Assembly: GCF_002078875.1 (NCBI RefSeq)
Contig: NC_034413.1
Location: 66,522,802-66,586,801 of the forward strand
Direction of reading: 5' to 3'
Source: Numida meleagris
Taxonomy: Eukaryota > Chordata > Aves > Galliformes > Numididae
Length of the DNA: 64,000 nucleotides
Notes under the pieces: generated by a model
What the model saw: the letters and a program-made list of their open reading frames with translations, nothing else
Database searches by the model: none
Told to the model about the DNA's origin: nothing
Shown here: piece after piece, positions 26,284 to 45,163 of the stretch
How the letters are laid out: every line of letters starts with the position of its first letter
Position numbering within the stretch: position 1 is the first letter of the stretch
Translations under genes and position numbers: made by a program

Positions 26284-29200
26284 TACATATAGTATTGTGG
26301 ATAGGCACATATCTTGATTTAAAAAAGATTTTTTCTTCTTTTGAAAAATAACTATTATTAGGTTTAGTAACAGTAGTAGGAGTATTCGTACAATCTTTTT
26401 TTCCCAGGTAGAGCTCATCCAGTATCCTCCAGAGGCCAGGAGACAGTTCCCACTATTCATGTATTACTTTGAAGGCCACTGTCAGAGGTCATGAAGTCGC
26501 TACATGTACTAAGGGACGTGCAGCTGGCATAAGGAACCAAAGGATGCTTTATGCCTCTTTGCTCCTTTTCGTCATCTAACAATACAGGCACTAAATTAGA
26601 AACTCTTATTTTCATTAGACCCGTATTCCACACATGTGGAGATGGTAAGTGTGATAAATTAGAGAACTGAGATGATGAATTATCATCCCCTCTGCCAGCT
26701 ATACTTGTGTCCCTCAATCCATCTCTCTAAGACTTGAAAAATTCCAAGTGCCTCAATTTCTTGGCAGAAGTGCCCAGGGCTACAGAGACGAGCTTCACCT
26801 TTTGTTTGTTTTTTTTTTTCACATGAAAAATGTCTTTATTTTTGAAGCTGATTACCCAGAGGACTTTTTATTATCAGCGTGATTTCCTCCTTATATGACT
26901 TTCTTATCCTCCAAAAAGGAGTGTGTATGAGAAGGAACTCAGTTTTATTCTGATTATGCACTTTTATGTGAAACATTTTCTGAAATGTATTTGAACAAAA
27001 TTTTATTACATGTGTGACCTCACTACTTAAGGTCACTGCCAGCCTGATACAAATAAGTTAATTACTGTTATGTTAGGGCCTTATGCATTATAACTTAGAA
27101 ATACATTTTAAAGGCATTCCACTACAGAGTTTTCCTTCTGTAAATATCAAACGTATGGACCGTTCAATAAATGAAAGACATTCAAAAATAAAAATCAAAA
27201 TAAATATGCTAGAATGTATTTCCTAGTCCCAAAGCTGTTTTCACATTATCTTAGTCATACAGAATACCTATTCAAAGTTGCACAAGCATCATCCAACTCA
27301 ATTTGTAGTTTTGTGCATTTTTTGGTCATACTTTTGTGTTTATGCAAACTCTTGCATAGAAGAATGAGAGCTTCTAGCACAAGGCAAAGACTTCACTGCA
27401 CTGTTATTATATATAAAAATCCCAGCAAATCATCTACACAAAAAATTTTAAAAATTATTACACAAAATTCCAAAAAGTGCTGCTTTTTTTTTTTTTCTTT
27501 TTTCCTCTTGTGTTCTTTGCAAAGCTTCTCCTCTCAGCAAATATTCTGGGAATGTAATTTGTATTGGAGCATATCACGTTCCCCTTCAAAATTACTTATA
27601 TGTTTTTTTTTTCTGTTGAACAAAAATGTGTGCAGTGAAAAGTAAAGAAGAAACAGAGCAGCATTGTTCACCCAGGAACCTGGAACCATTCATTAGACAC
27701 TGTCTAAGTGTAATAAGAAAATGAACAGTGTATTTTTCAGGGTTAGATTTATCAGTTCTGTTTTCCTGAATTATTTTAGTACCTGATATTTACGGAAACA
27801 ACAAACTTCTTCACACTGCTAAGAAAAATTATTAGCATCATGGAAAAATAATTGTAACCTTATGAATTCAGTGAAATAGTACAGTACTAGCATTCACATG
27901 AAATGCCATTAGTATCTTCAGGAAAGCAACCACAAAAAGCCTTGCACCAATATCCTGAAGAGACAGACATTTTAATCAGTGATACAAGCATATTTATCCA
28001 GTTTTTTTTTCTTTTCTTCTAAGCTTATGTCAACTTAAAACACACAAGAATTGGTGGCATTAATAAGAGCAAAACGGTTGTGGAGATGTAGAAAGTTCAA
28101 AGGTTTTGTTGTTCCTTGTAACTGTTTATACAATTTTGTGCACAAAATTATTTTACTCAACTTATGAGGATGCATATGCAGGTTATTGATCAGGTTCTCA
28201 ACTGTCCACTTTTCATCTCCTTAGTGGTTTGTGTAGATACAGAACCTGGGGATTTGGGGGCTCCTAAAGGATTGTGAGGAACTGTTTCCATGGAGAACTT
28301 TGGCAAAGTTAAAAATTAAAGAACAAAAAAATCCACTGGGGATTATTACAATTGAAAGACCTTTAAGGCATGGCAGTGGTAGAACACAATATCTTCATCA
28401 AAATTTCACTTATAATGTAAAGATCAGATTCTGATCTAATATCCAATATCTAATAACTACACTGACATCAACTGTGTATTTCTAAGAAAATAAATAAATT
28501 TAATTTTTAGATATTTACATTTAAGCTAGTGTAAACAAAAATGTCCCACTGAAAGAAAACATGAGACATCACAAGAAATAAAGTTCACCAGATCTGTGTA
28601 AGTGTTTATGATTTCAAACCCATGTTACCTGCACACCCACTGGTTAAAATGTAGTTCTGCCTGAGTACTGAAGATATGAGATCGTCTCTGTGAGAAAATA
28701 AACATTTCTGAGAAGAAAAACTGCTCACATCTCATAAAAACTACAGTTATGTAAAAACTGAGGGCCAGATCCTATCTGATGGGTTAAACAGAATAAAGGC
28801 AGAACCTGTGGACTCACAGCTCGGTGGTATGAAACTATTCAGTACTTTTGTAGAAAACAAAATAGTTTTAAAATTCTATTGACAGAATATACAGCCATAC
28901 ACCTAAGACACCCAAACGTGCAGAGCTGTAAAAACATCGAAATAGAAGTTGTATAAAAAGCAAAAATTGTCATAAAAAAAGAATTTCGCCATTTGTACAA
29001 AGCAATGTTCCTTCCCTTCAATTTGTTTTTCTTTAGTTTTCATTTTTATCCTAAATTTAAAAATTAGTCAACACACTGAATTAAGTATGTAGATTTTCAT
29101 TTAAATAAGTCAGTCAACAATTTTTTTTTATAAAGTATTTAACACTTCATTGTAGAAACATAGGCAAAATGACTATTATAACCAAAATGAAAAATACTGT

Positions 29201-29579
29201 TCCATCTAAAAAAATGTACTTAAACAAGAACCTGAAAAAGTTTATGATATGCATAACATTGTTCAAGCAAAATTGCACTAGTATTACATAAATCAGGAGT
29301 TTTATAAAGGCCCCAATATGGCAAAGTTTAGAAATAGGTAGTATGCATGCACAATAGTACAACAAAAATCTTTTATAAAACAGCAGTTATTTTTGTAATG
29401 CTTGTACAAAGGGAAGAAAGAGCAACCACAAACATATTTAATCTGTTAGGTTATTATATTATGATAGCTAAAAGTCAGTCACGTCTAGCAGAGGAAGGAA
29501 GAGTCCTCCACAGTATATGTGTGAATCAGTCTTTTGTGCCTTTAAAGTTATGTATAAAATACTTTGATTCAGTTCAAAC

Positions 29580-30838
29580 CTGAAAGACATTGTATTCTTT
29601 ATTTTCATGAAAATTAAAAAAGTTGAGTCAGATCTTTCTTCTTAGCAACAACAGAAAACAAACCAGGTCAGAGCAAGAGCGGGAAACCAATACTGAGAAT
29701 TACTCCACATAGCTGGATTTTAATATTTAACCCAGGCTATTGAAACTCAGACTTAAGTAAGGTTTAACTACTGTGTAATTTGGTTATGTTTTATCTTATC
29801 AATATCACAGTTCATTTTCATTTAAAGAAACTGCAGTGTTTTGGATTCCTTAGTATCTCTAAAGAAGTGTGACTTTTTTTTGTGACGGTCAAAACTGAAT
29901 GCTGTGATTGTGTGTGTGTGCTTAAGGTGTTTTTTGTGTGTCTTTTATTTTTTTTTTCCCCTACTGTGTGGTACATATTTGGGGAATTATTAATTCATAA
30001 GTAATGCACGTGATTAAGTGAATAAACATATAATGCATGTGTAGGCAATGCCCTCTTGTGCTCTAGGGTGGCTACTGTCCTACAGGACTGTTGGAGTTCA
30101 TATGCTTTGTCCCACAGCAAGTAATGTTTCAGCTTCCAAGATATATCGTTACTATGTTCTATAAGGTTTTAATAAATACAAAGCTTGTTTACATGGTATA
30201 TATGTTTAGTATATCATGTACAGTCACTGAATTTCTGAAACATAATCATCGTGTTCATGCAGATCATTAGATGTTTCATTTCTATAGTCTTGTTTACTTC
30301 TTGGCAACCTAAAGCTAATTGAAAAGCAAGTTATGTTTGTTTGTGAAAAGTTATCTAGCTTCATCAGGATCTGAAGAGAAATTCTAATGGGCACAAAGAA
30401 GAGAGTAGACCATTCAATCATTCTTTCACCATTTAAAATAAACAAAATTACACACTGTACTACAGCTTCCAGACTACATAATGAAAAAGTGCAAATACCA
30501 TCTTCATTGATTAAGTAGAACCAAAAAAGTTCATAGAAAATAGATTGCTCATTTTCACGCTACAAACGAATATGTTGTTTGCAATTTTAACAAATTTAAA
30601 GGTGTGTTATTTCAGCAGCATTGTTGTAAATTGTACTGTAGTGCAGTTTCTTTATCATAAAAATACCTTACAAATGGTCAGTCAAAAGTCATCAGCAAAA
30701 GAAAAACTCAGAAAACAATCAACAGAACAAAAAAACAGAGGTAATGCTGATGCCAAAACAATTATAATACTGTTGGTACATAGAAAAGTAATCCTTATAT
30801 TTTATACATTTATACAGAGTATAAAAGGTAACAGCAGA
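29580..30838 (-). other. LRP1B: Probable LRP1B 3' UTR
   Basis: This AT-rich non-coding sequence follows the LRP1B stop codon directly on the minus strand. The left limit is set at the AATAAA near 29600 and is a guess. Other possible signals are an ATTAAA at 30168-30173 and an A-rich AATAAA at 29944-29949, and a longer UTR running further left cannot be excluded. The opposite-strand reading frame at 30545-30913 overlaps the last exon and is a shadow. Confidence 0.45.
29598..29603 (-). terminator. Candidate LRP1B polyadenylation signal (AATAAA)
   Basis: The complement of TTTATT gives a canonical AATAAA on the minus strand about 1.24 kb after the stop codon. It is followed within about 30 bases by CAATGTCTTTCAGGTTTGAA, a possible cleavage region with modest GU content. 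No transcript end can be seen from the sequence, so this is one of at least three candidate signals. Confidence 0.35.
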
Positions 30839-33470
<2,632 letters not shown>

Positions 33471-33569
33471 CCCTGTTGATAGTGGTCCTTTCAAGTCAGA
33501 GTTTAGGTAGATTGATGGAGCTGTGTGGGGAAGCTTGAATGCAGTGGGCCCTCCCCCTATGTATCTGGC
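33471..33569 (-). CDS. LRP1B: LRP1B exon: 33-residue tail insert not found in LRP1
   Basis: The exon has 99 bases, exactly 33 codons, with phase 0 at both ends. It encodes a glycine- and proline-rich stretch ([14 protein letters not shown], then [14 protein letters not shown] and PLSTG). A 33-residue insertion between the two NPxY regions is a published difference between LRP1B and LRP1, and its exact length here supports the gene call. Compared with the human insert as I remember it, this one has a few substitutions (for example PTAF for PSAF and APSI for APPI). The acceptor is TTTATACAG and the donor GGG|GTGAGA. Because it is symmetric, skipping it would give an LRP1-like tail in frame. Confidence 0.97.
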
Positions 33570-34686
33570 CTGTATAAACAGAAAATTTTAGTTTCTGTGC
33601 TAATAGAGCATTTTCCATGTGTACTTATCATCACTGTTAAATAAACAGTGTACTGATTGAAACCATTATTTCAAGAGTGACGTACAGTAAAAAAGAAAAA
33701 TAATCTCATAACAGCTATTCTTCAGCTTGAAAAATTCTTGCATTCAGTATCGGAATAGAATTCAGCATTTTAAAATCTTATTTTTTTTTTCCATGAAGGA
33801 TTAGAGCATTGCTTCAGTTACTCATCCTCCAGGGAGTAACTCCATTTTCAGCTTACCTCTTGTATTCTGCACTCTGACTATGTGATTCAGCGATGACATT
33901 CCTAGAGCTAACAGTAATCCGGTTATTGCTTTGTCAGAAATGCCAGAGAACGATGGCTGCCCTTTGGTGTATGTCTGATTACAGAGCTCTAGGAAAGATA
34001 TCAAAGCATTACCCTGTTCATCCCATGTCACATCACTCAGGATGTTCAGTCACTGAAGAGTGGTGCTGCAGAAATGACAGCATCTTTTAAAAAAAAAAAT
34101 GATAATACTTGCAAGTTTTGTGTAAACATTTAATCTATCTATCCAGCCAGGATTCTGAATTCTTCGTGCTTTTGAAAGTTTGCACATAGAATTGCTCAGG
34201 TTGGAAAAGGCCTTCAAGATCATCAAGTCCAACCGCAACCTAACCATACTACCCGAAAAAACCCACCACTAAATTATGTCCCTGAGCACCACATCCAAAC
34301 GATTTTTAAACACATTCAGGGATGGTATAACAAGTTAAATCTCCTATGCATAAATATACTCTTTCACACTTCAACATCTAGACTGTATTGTAATATACTT
34401 CCGTTCAGTATTAATTCCATGACAAAAAACTCATTTTGTAGTTTAGTTCCAACTCTATTTTGGTAAAATGCAGGCACTAGGAAAGAATGTCCATTAGAAA
34501 TGATCAGAATGAAAAACAAATGTTAATATACACATGAAGTTTTTTTCTAATTAAATCAAACTTCTCTTTATTGAGTGGTTAAATCTAACCATAATTGTTT
34601 TGTTTCTATTAATTGCATTCAAAACCAATACCTCTGTAAGACAATAAATAAGTAGCATACTGGCCATTAGAAAAAGAAAAGATTAC
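33570..34686 (-). other. LRP1B intron, 1117 bases
   Basis: The intron starts GTAATC and ends TTTATACAG on the minus strand. It contains a CR1 fragment at 34184-34328 in the same orientation as the gene. The small frames at 33822-34247 overlap or flank this repeat and are not genes. Confidence 0.9.
34184..34328 (-). mobile_element. CR1 LINE fragment, 3' end
   Basis: The complement carries the CR1 3' block: GTTGGACTTGATGATCTTGA, AAGGCCTTTTCCAACC and the ending TGAGCAATTCTATG. Only one ATTCTATG unit is left. About 145 bases remain in LRP1B sense orientation, in the intron after the first tail exon. It is 5'-truncated and non-coding. Confidence 0.85.
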
Positions 34687-34831
34687 CTTTTCTGCATTTA
34701 CAGTAAAATCAGAGGCTAAAAGACCACCTTCACTGTGATCATGGCCCACCTCATACATGTTATAAGATGGATTGCCAATTTCAACATTGATTCCTCCATT
34801 TATAATGGGTTGCCGTCTTATAGTTTTTGTC
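34687..34831 (-). CDS. LRP1B: LRP1B exon: cytoplasmic tail with first NPxY motif
   Basis: The exon has 145 bases: one leading base and 48 codons (phase 2-0). It begins the cytoplasmic tail with [13 protein letters not shown]. The NPxY motif NPSY is at residues 20-23, followed by [13 protein letters not shown], a di-leucine (LLASDF) and NAEK. The NPxY and di-leucine motifs recruit PTB-domain adaptors and the clathrin endocytic machinery. This stretch is one of the clearest LRP1B signatures in the window. The acceptor is TGCATTACAG. The donor, AAAAG|GTAATC, lacks the usual G at +5 and is the weakest in the tail. Confidence 0.97.
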
Positions 34832-38830
<3,999 letters not shown>

Positions 38831-41800
38831 TTAACACACTAACCTATAAAAGAGACCACCAGCACCTCCTAAAGAGATGCACAAATAACTGTGATTGTAC
38901 AAAACCAACAAGCATTATGAAAGGAGTTATCAGTACTCTGCCATGGTGCTTAGAACATTTAAAGTAAGGTTTTAGTTCAAAACTACAGCTTCAGTTCCTA
39001 TCAGTATCACCACATTTTGATTCCAGAGTCCTTTTCTAAAATTATTCGATAATAAAACAATAACCAGTGGTGTATTAATGCATCTTATACTAATTATAAC
39101 TATGCAGTAATGAAGGAGAATGTGAGCTGGATCCATGCATAGCCAGCTTAGTCTAGCAAGACTATTTGTTTATTTGTACTGCTGTTTTAGGGTCAACTTT
39201 AATCTAGAAGCTCTAAGAACCAATTCCACATTCCAAAAAGCATATCTGGCTGGTCATAGATAACTACATGCACCTAGTAACTTGCAGTATCTGTACTCAT
39301 TGCCTCTTCCCAGAGTGCTGCTGTCCCCTATTGCATGAATAATACAAGGTTTACCACAGAATAATTCTTAAAGATTTGACTGTAATAATTTACTTGCACA
39401 ATTAAGACCACTCTTTGAGTGACAATCACAAGTTTACTGAAGTTTTTCTTCTTGTTCTTTTTGCATTTGAATGTTTCCCTGAAAATTCTATAACTTAATG
39501 CTTTATACTTTAAAATTTTTAACTATATGAGTACATACATATTTACAGAAATATATACATGTAAGCGTGTGTGAGTTAAAACACAAAAAGCTATGGATCT
39601 GAAGAGACTGGAGAATCTCTACTGGCTTCATAGGTCCTTGAATACTACTAATGTTAAGAATATATGCTTTGTGAGTCAGGTGTTGGATGAGCACAAAGTT
39701 ATTCTGCCATAATTTCCTTGTGGGAATATCAATATGCAAATATTTCTTCAGTTGATAAGTTGCTGTCTATGCACATAAAGAAAACAACACGAGGAGTCCA
39801 TGCATGCAGTCTCAGCAAATCCATCAGAAACTGAAACAAACACCTGAATGAAATCCACTTGCTTATTCATCCGGCTGTAAGCACGAGTAAATTTACTACA
39901 GAACCTGAAACTCTCCTTGTGGAAACAGCGGGAAGCAGTCCCTTTTCATCTGCCACTGTTGCATATTGCACAGTGACTCATATTTTTCTAAGTATTTTTG
40001 TATTATTTATGAATTTCAACATGAGTTATCCTTAGGAAAATGCAAGAGAGCATTACTTTGCGTGCTGTTCTAAGAACAACTGTTATCTAATACCATTCTA
40101 AGGATTAAACAAAATGCCAAGTTTGGAGCTGGACATGCACAACCTGTAACATTATTCTAGGATACAAAAAGGTTTGGAAAGGTACAAAACGTTCCAGATC
40201 AAGTATTGTGGAGTTGTTACAGAAGAGTCCCAGCCAGCTTTGCTAGTGATGTTTCTCATCCTCCTCTGGCTTTGCAGATCGCACCAGAAGAAAGGCTAAT
40301 TTCTCCATTTGCTCTTAAGCCTTCTCGAGCACGATTCAACATCCAGACAAATCCCTTTACTGGGTTTCATATTAAGTTTGAATGGTCCTTGGATCTAATT
40401 CCTTATTGTTTTCTTTTCTTAGTAGGGTATGTTGTACACTTAGCTCAAACTCCACAGAGATAAACAATGCACAGATGGTCATCAAAAAACCATGCTCATT
40501 AATTGATAGCTCGTTCAAAAACGTTCTTACATAGATTGCATTATGATTTAGCAAGTTCTCTTACTTATTTAAATAAAAAATACCCTTACATTTCTCCCCA
40601 GTGAAGAGAACTCCGCAGTTACTACTTAATTACAGAAAATGTTTCACAATAATATATTTTAAAACTAAAAACAGTTGGCATTCTCACTCTAGATTACCAC
40701 CACTTTAGCTCATTCCAAGTCACAAAAAGCACATTTTCAGTATTTTAAAGGACACATCTGATCCATTTCTTTTATAGATCCTCTTTTAGTAATGACATCA
40801 AGTGGAAGAGATTACACAGATAGCTTACCTTACTAAGATACTATTTGTTATTTTAAAAAGTTTATTTTTTTTTCAAAAGATTACCATTTAATGCATAGCT
40901 ACCAAGAAAGACTTTCCATTCTTGCAGAGAGACACCATAAATCTTTATACTTATTTTATTCTGAAGGGAATCAGACTGTTGGTATGTGACAACCATGAAA
41001 TAAAGTCTTTATATTTCTCACTAGAGTTTTTGCATCATTGCCCTTGGAAATTCAGCTCGTGTGATCAAAGCTTGTTAAGAGAGACAATTTTCACTTAATG
41101 CTACACTGTGAAACAGGAAATAATTCATTAGGAGTTAGACATACCTTGACTTTGTACCTAAATCCTTCAATTGAAAATTCTGCTCTATAAGAGAATCATT
41201 ACTGCATACCTGCCTTAAAACACTTAAAAGAATATAAGACAGTGAGACAGCAAAAGATTCATCACTGAAATACAGAATTATAAGCTTGTGAGAAAATTGT
41301 GCATACTGTGGATGCTCCTCAAAATCTTACAACAGATATGACACCACAACAGCTGGTGAAGAAAGAAATCCTACAGCTCAATAAATAGCAAACAGAGGAA
41401 CAAATTAAGGTGGGAGGTAGTTTGTTATGTATCTTGGCAATTTAATTGAAAAAACCAGCACTGAAAGTCTTCTGATACATTTAATTAAAATCTCATAAAA
41501 TCATGATAGCTAGTTGCCACTTCAATTTCATTTTCCAAATACTTGCTGTCACCGATAAACTTCAATGGGACTGAAGCTGACAGGATGGCAATCATTTCTT
41601 TCTGTCCTTCCTCCTTAGAGGTAAGATGATTGTACCTTGGGGTCTGGGAAGCTAGCGAAGAATCTTCTTGAGCAGAACAGAAAAAGAAATAAAGTCCAGG
41701 GAAAGCTGTGTTGCTTGGAAGGTAATTTGATGCAAAGAATTATCCAGAAGAAGGCACATGAATAAAGACAGAGTTGGGACACAGATGACAGTTAGTGAAG

Positions 41801-42826
41801 GAACGAGGGAAAAATGAGCAGTTCTTAACTCTTTTACTAGTCTTGAGATACAGCAGACATATATTGTTCTTAATAACATCTGTCAGTTTTCTGATACTGG
41901 ACTTTTCTGACTTTTAAACTCAGACTGCTTGGTATCTAGCATGGGAACTGATTTCTGCTTTAATTGGATGCACAGAATTTTGTACCTTTCCAAATCATTC
42001 AGTTCTGCAGTGCTGCCTATATTTTTATGGTCAGAGAGTGAGATTTGCAGTAGAGAAAAAAAAAAGGTATTAATAAAGTAGAATTGCACAAAGCCACTGG
42101 TTTCATTGAAGACATCCACGTTATCAAGAACTGTGAAGAGAAACAGTGATTATGCCCAGTGTGGGCTATACAAACAAATACAAAATGAAACAGGAGGAAG
42201 CTCGACAGTGAAGGAGAGGTTGTACTCAGCCAAGTGGTGCAAGGTACTACAGGTGAAAATGCCCAATCCCCCATGGAATCAGTGAATATATCAAAGAGCA
42301 GTAACATCCTAGAGAATGCCAATATAAATCCCAAAGTTAATGTGATAAACAAAGGTTGCACGTGGCCTATTGCCGAGGTCATTAATGAAAGTATGCTACA
42401 GCTCTCTCTGCTACAATTTATGTCTACATTTAGAAAGAGGTGGCTGCTTGGGAAACATACAGTCTGAGATACACAGGGCCTACGCAGTACGAGTTATTTA
42501 TGCAGAGAAAGCAGTATTATAGAAGAGAGATGTTTTAAAAACTCTAAACTGAAATTGTATAGGCATCCCACTTGTAATGGGAAACATTTGGAATTCAGAT
42601 ATTTACACTTCACAGACTGATCATGCTGTTCTTTACAGAACCTATTCTTGAGAGAAAACACCTCTTTCCTCTTTCTATAACCCTTATAGGTCAGTGCACT
42701 GAAACACTCTAAACTCAATTATACGGGCACTTGACCAGAAGGAACTATTTGATTACGAAATGTCTGAACAAATAGAAGAAGATAGTAAAAAGGCTAAATT
42801 GGAGGCACTGTGGATTTTTTTCCCTC

Positions 42827-42842
42827 TTTTTTTTTTTTTTTT
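42827..42842 (+). repeat. Poly-T tract (16 T)
   Basis: A pure T run in the 9.4 kb intron, preceded by TTTTTTTCCCTC. No retroposon body was recognised beside it. Confidence 0.9.
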
Positions 42843-44582
42843 GTCATAAAATTAAAATATAGAAGGCATAATATGCAGTTAAACGTGCTTTTGTGGAGAG
42901 CTGCTTTCCAGCTCAACATACCCATGTGTAACAAAAAAATGACAGAGAGTAGTACTGAAAGATTAATATTAGAATTACAACGGAATCTGTGAAACAGTCA
43001 TTACAACATACAGGTTGAAGTGGAATTGAGAATGCTTCTTACTTAAAAATGGTAACTAAGATAGTAATTTTCTGACTTTGTTTTCCTTTTTAGTCAAGCT
43101 ATAGATAGTAAACATGCTAATGAAAGTATCCAGCTCCCCTACTGTAAGAACACATATTAATATTCCACTGGAAAATATCATTAATATTACAAATACTTGT
43201 GAGATGACAGCAGAGAACATCTGGATTATAGTTATTTACTATTTGTATTAAATTACACTGAAAGACAGAAATGGAAATAATCCTCTTTTTCCTTTCAACT
43301 ATAGAATGATATAGTATGAAAAAATCCTTGCACTAAGGTAAATCACAAAACTATTCCTTATAAAAAAAAATTAAAAATTACAATGCTTTTGGAATTTTTA
43401 CACCTTTTGGAAAAGCGTTCCTTATACAGAGAGATGGTATTACAGTTACACTCACACACAAACTCTCAAATAACATTTCCATAACTATTTTATGTAAAAA
43501 TAGACCACATTTTAGTATTTTTTTGACTTGATATCCTTATAACAGACACAAAGTGAAGGAATTTGATGTAGAAATACAGATTACCTTGCCATTCTAAAAG
43601 TTAAGAATACGAACAATGCCTAATCCAAAGGCAAGCAGAAAATTCCTTTCGAGGAACACAAGCAATCTTAAATTTGGTTACAACATACAAGCAAAAATGT
43701 GACTTTAATAATGAATTTAATTTTTGCATGACACTAATACACACAAATGGTGCATGGTATTCACTGCCAAGGAACAAGCCTTGGGATACGTCTTAGTTTC
43801 TATTGTCGCAAGGTAAGAAATTAGCAATTTGTGTACAATACATATGCTACACATGTTTTAAATTTAATAATATAGACTTACTGTATAAATACTAAGTGTG
43901 TTTAGATGACTACCACTATAGTTCAAATTACATTGAGCAATCAAGCAAAAGGAAAAGAATAGACTGATATGGTAAAAATATTAAAACAATGAGAAATGAC
44001 TGGATCAATAGATACATGACAAACCATGTTTTTCTCCCTTTCTTACAGAGGTAAATGAGCAGTGATGCACGGCAGCAGATTCTCGGCAAGTTTTATCTGA
44101 ATAGTTGAAAACTCATGGAAAAAGGACAGTTGCATTACAATCTAATTGCTAAACGGCCAATGAAGAATGCACACAGTCCTCCTTTCCAACATCTTGTCAT
44201 TTCTTCGTCAACCGCTTCTCAAACATCTGTTCACATTTAGAACGTTAAATTAATGCTAGTTTACAATACAAACTAGATGAAAGGTCTTCTATAATATAAA
44301 GTTACAACCTATAGATTATGTTCAAATTCTATACATTTATAACGTATTTTTTTTTTGGTTGAAAATGAAAGCTCTCAAAGAACTAGCATAATACTGTGAA
44401 ATTCCTCTTGTAATTATAATTAGATAGCTCACTAAATATATCCTAGGAAAGCATATGGAAAACATTTATTGCAAGGTATTTTATAAATGTTTCTGCTGTA
44501 TGATTTATACTGTCTATCATGGTTAAATTGCCTTCTCTTAGGCTGTCTTCTTGATGCCATAATTGTCCCATGCTGCAGTAAA

Positions 44583-44762
44583 ATTCATAGAATCATAGAA
44601 TTAGCTAGGTTGGAAAAGGCCTACAAGATCATCCAGTCCAACCATCCACCTACCACCAATAACCCCACTAAACCATGTCTCTCAACGCTCTATCTAAATG
44701 TTTCTTGAACACCTCCAGGGACGGTGACTCAACCACCTCCCTGGGCAGCCCATTCCAAGTAG
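44583..44762 (-). mobile_element. CR1 LINE fragment, 5'-truncated, with intact 3' tail
   Basis: The complement reads as the 3' end of a chicken-repeat-1 LINE. It has the conserved GGTTGGACTGGATGATCTTG and CTTTTCCAACC blocks, then the tandem tail ATTCTATGATTCTATG that ends CR1 elements. About 180 bases remain, in the same orientation as LRP1B. CR1 is a non-LTR retrotransposon that typically inserts heavily 5'-truncated, so no open reading frame is expected. The limited decay suggests a relatively young CR1 subfamily copy. Confidence 0.9.
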
Positions 44763-45099
44763 TTTTTTTTCTACTTAACCTTCAGAAAATGCCAGTCAGG
44801 GGACTTCACAGACATCTCTTTTTTGTCCACAACCAGGATAGGGGTATACCTCGACCCTTTTTTGATCAGAGCTCTGCTACAGTTTTGCATTTACTTATGC
44901 ACATGCATGTACTTACAGTGTTTCTACAAGTTATATACAAACTGCTCACATTTGAAGTCTTTTCAGTAGGAAGAGAGTATCAAGAGAGAGGTTCAGCATC
45001 ATAGAAATTTTTAGGATGGGAAGGCAATCTGTATTTCTACAGAATATGAGCTTGAGGGAAGGTACTCTGTCTAGAGAAACTTAGATTTGCATAAGATGT

Positions 45100-45163
45100 A
45101 CACATACAGATGTGCATGCATGCACACTCACACATGCACTCACATGTCTGCATACACGCATAT
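45100..45163. repeat. Imperfect CA/TG and ATGCAC-rich repeat
   Basis: Interrupted alternating purine-pyrimidine sequence (ACATACAGATGTGCATGCAT and onward) inside the 9.4 kb intron. The cysteine/methionine-rich frames on both strands come from the repeat. Confidence 0.7.

Larger units (their letters stand above)
15301..29579. other. Intergenic, AT-rich, no gene seen
   Basis: Gene-desert sequence between the LRP1B 3' end and whatever lies to the left. It contains a probable old CR1 near 21 kb, short simple repeats and the TAAT-rich block. The frames at 15841-16209 (minus) and 27214-27645 (plus, crossing poly-T runs) show no sign of selection or known domains. Confidence 0.65.

Noticed and set aside
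27214..27645. 143-codon open frame on the plus strand
   Set aside because: It crosses poly-T runs that create phenylalanine strings, and it lies in intergenic AT-rich DNA without splice context.
30046..30064. Sequence resembling a CTCF core (GCCCTCTTGTG)
   Set aside because: It has mismatches at key positions of the motif and no supporting context, so it is too weak to report as a site.
41883..42467. Overlapping frames on both strands in the 9.4 kb intron, considered as a possible missed LRP1B exon
   Set aside because: The minus-strand frames lack EGF cysteine spacing, and the flanking exon phases already join exactly. No exon is needed or supported.
44487..45004. Two plus-strand frames near 44.5-45.0 kb
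   Set aside because: They read through the antisense of the CR1 fragment at 44583-44762, so they are repeat-derived.
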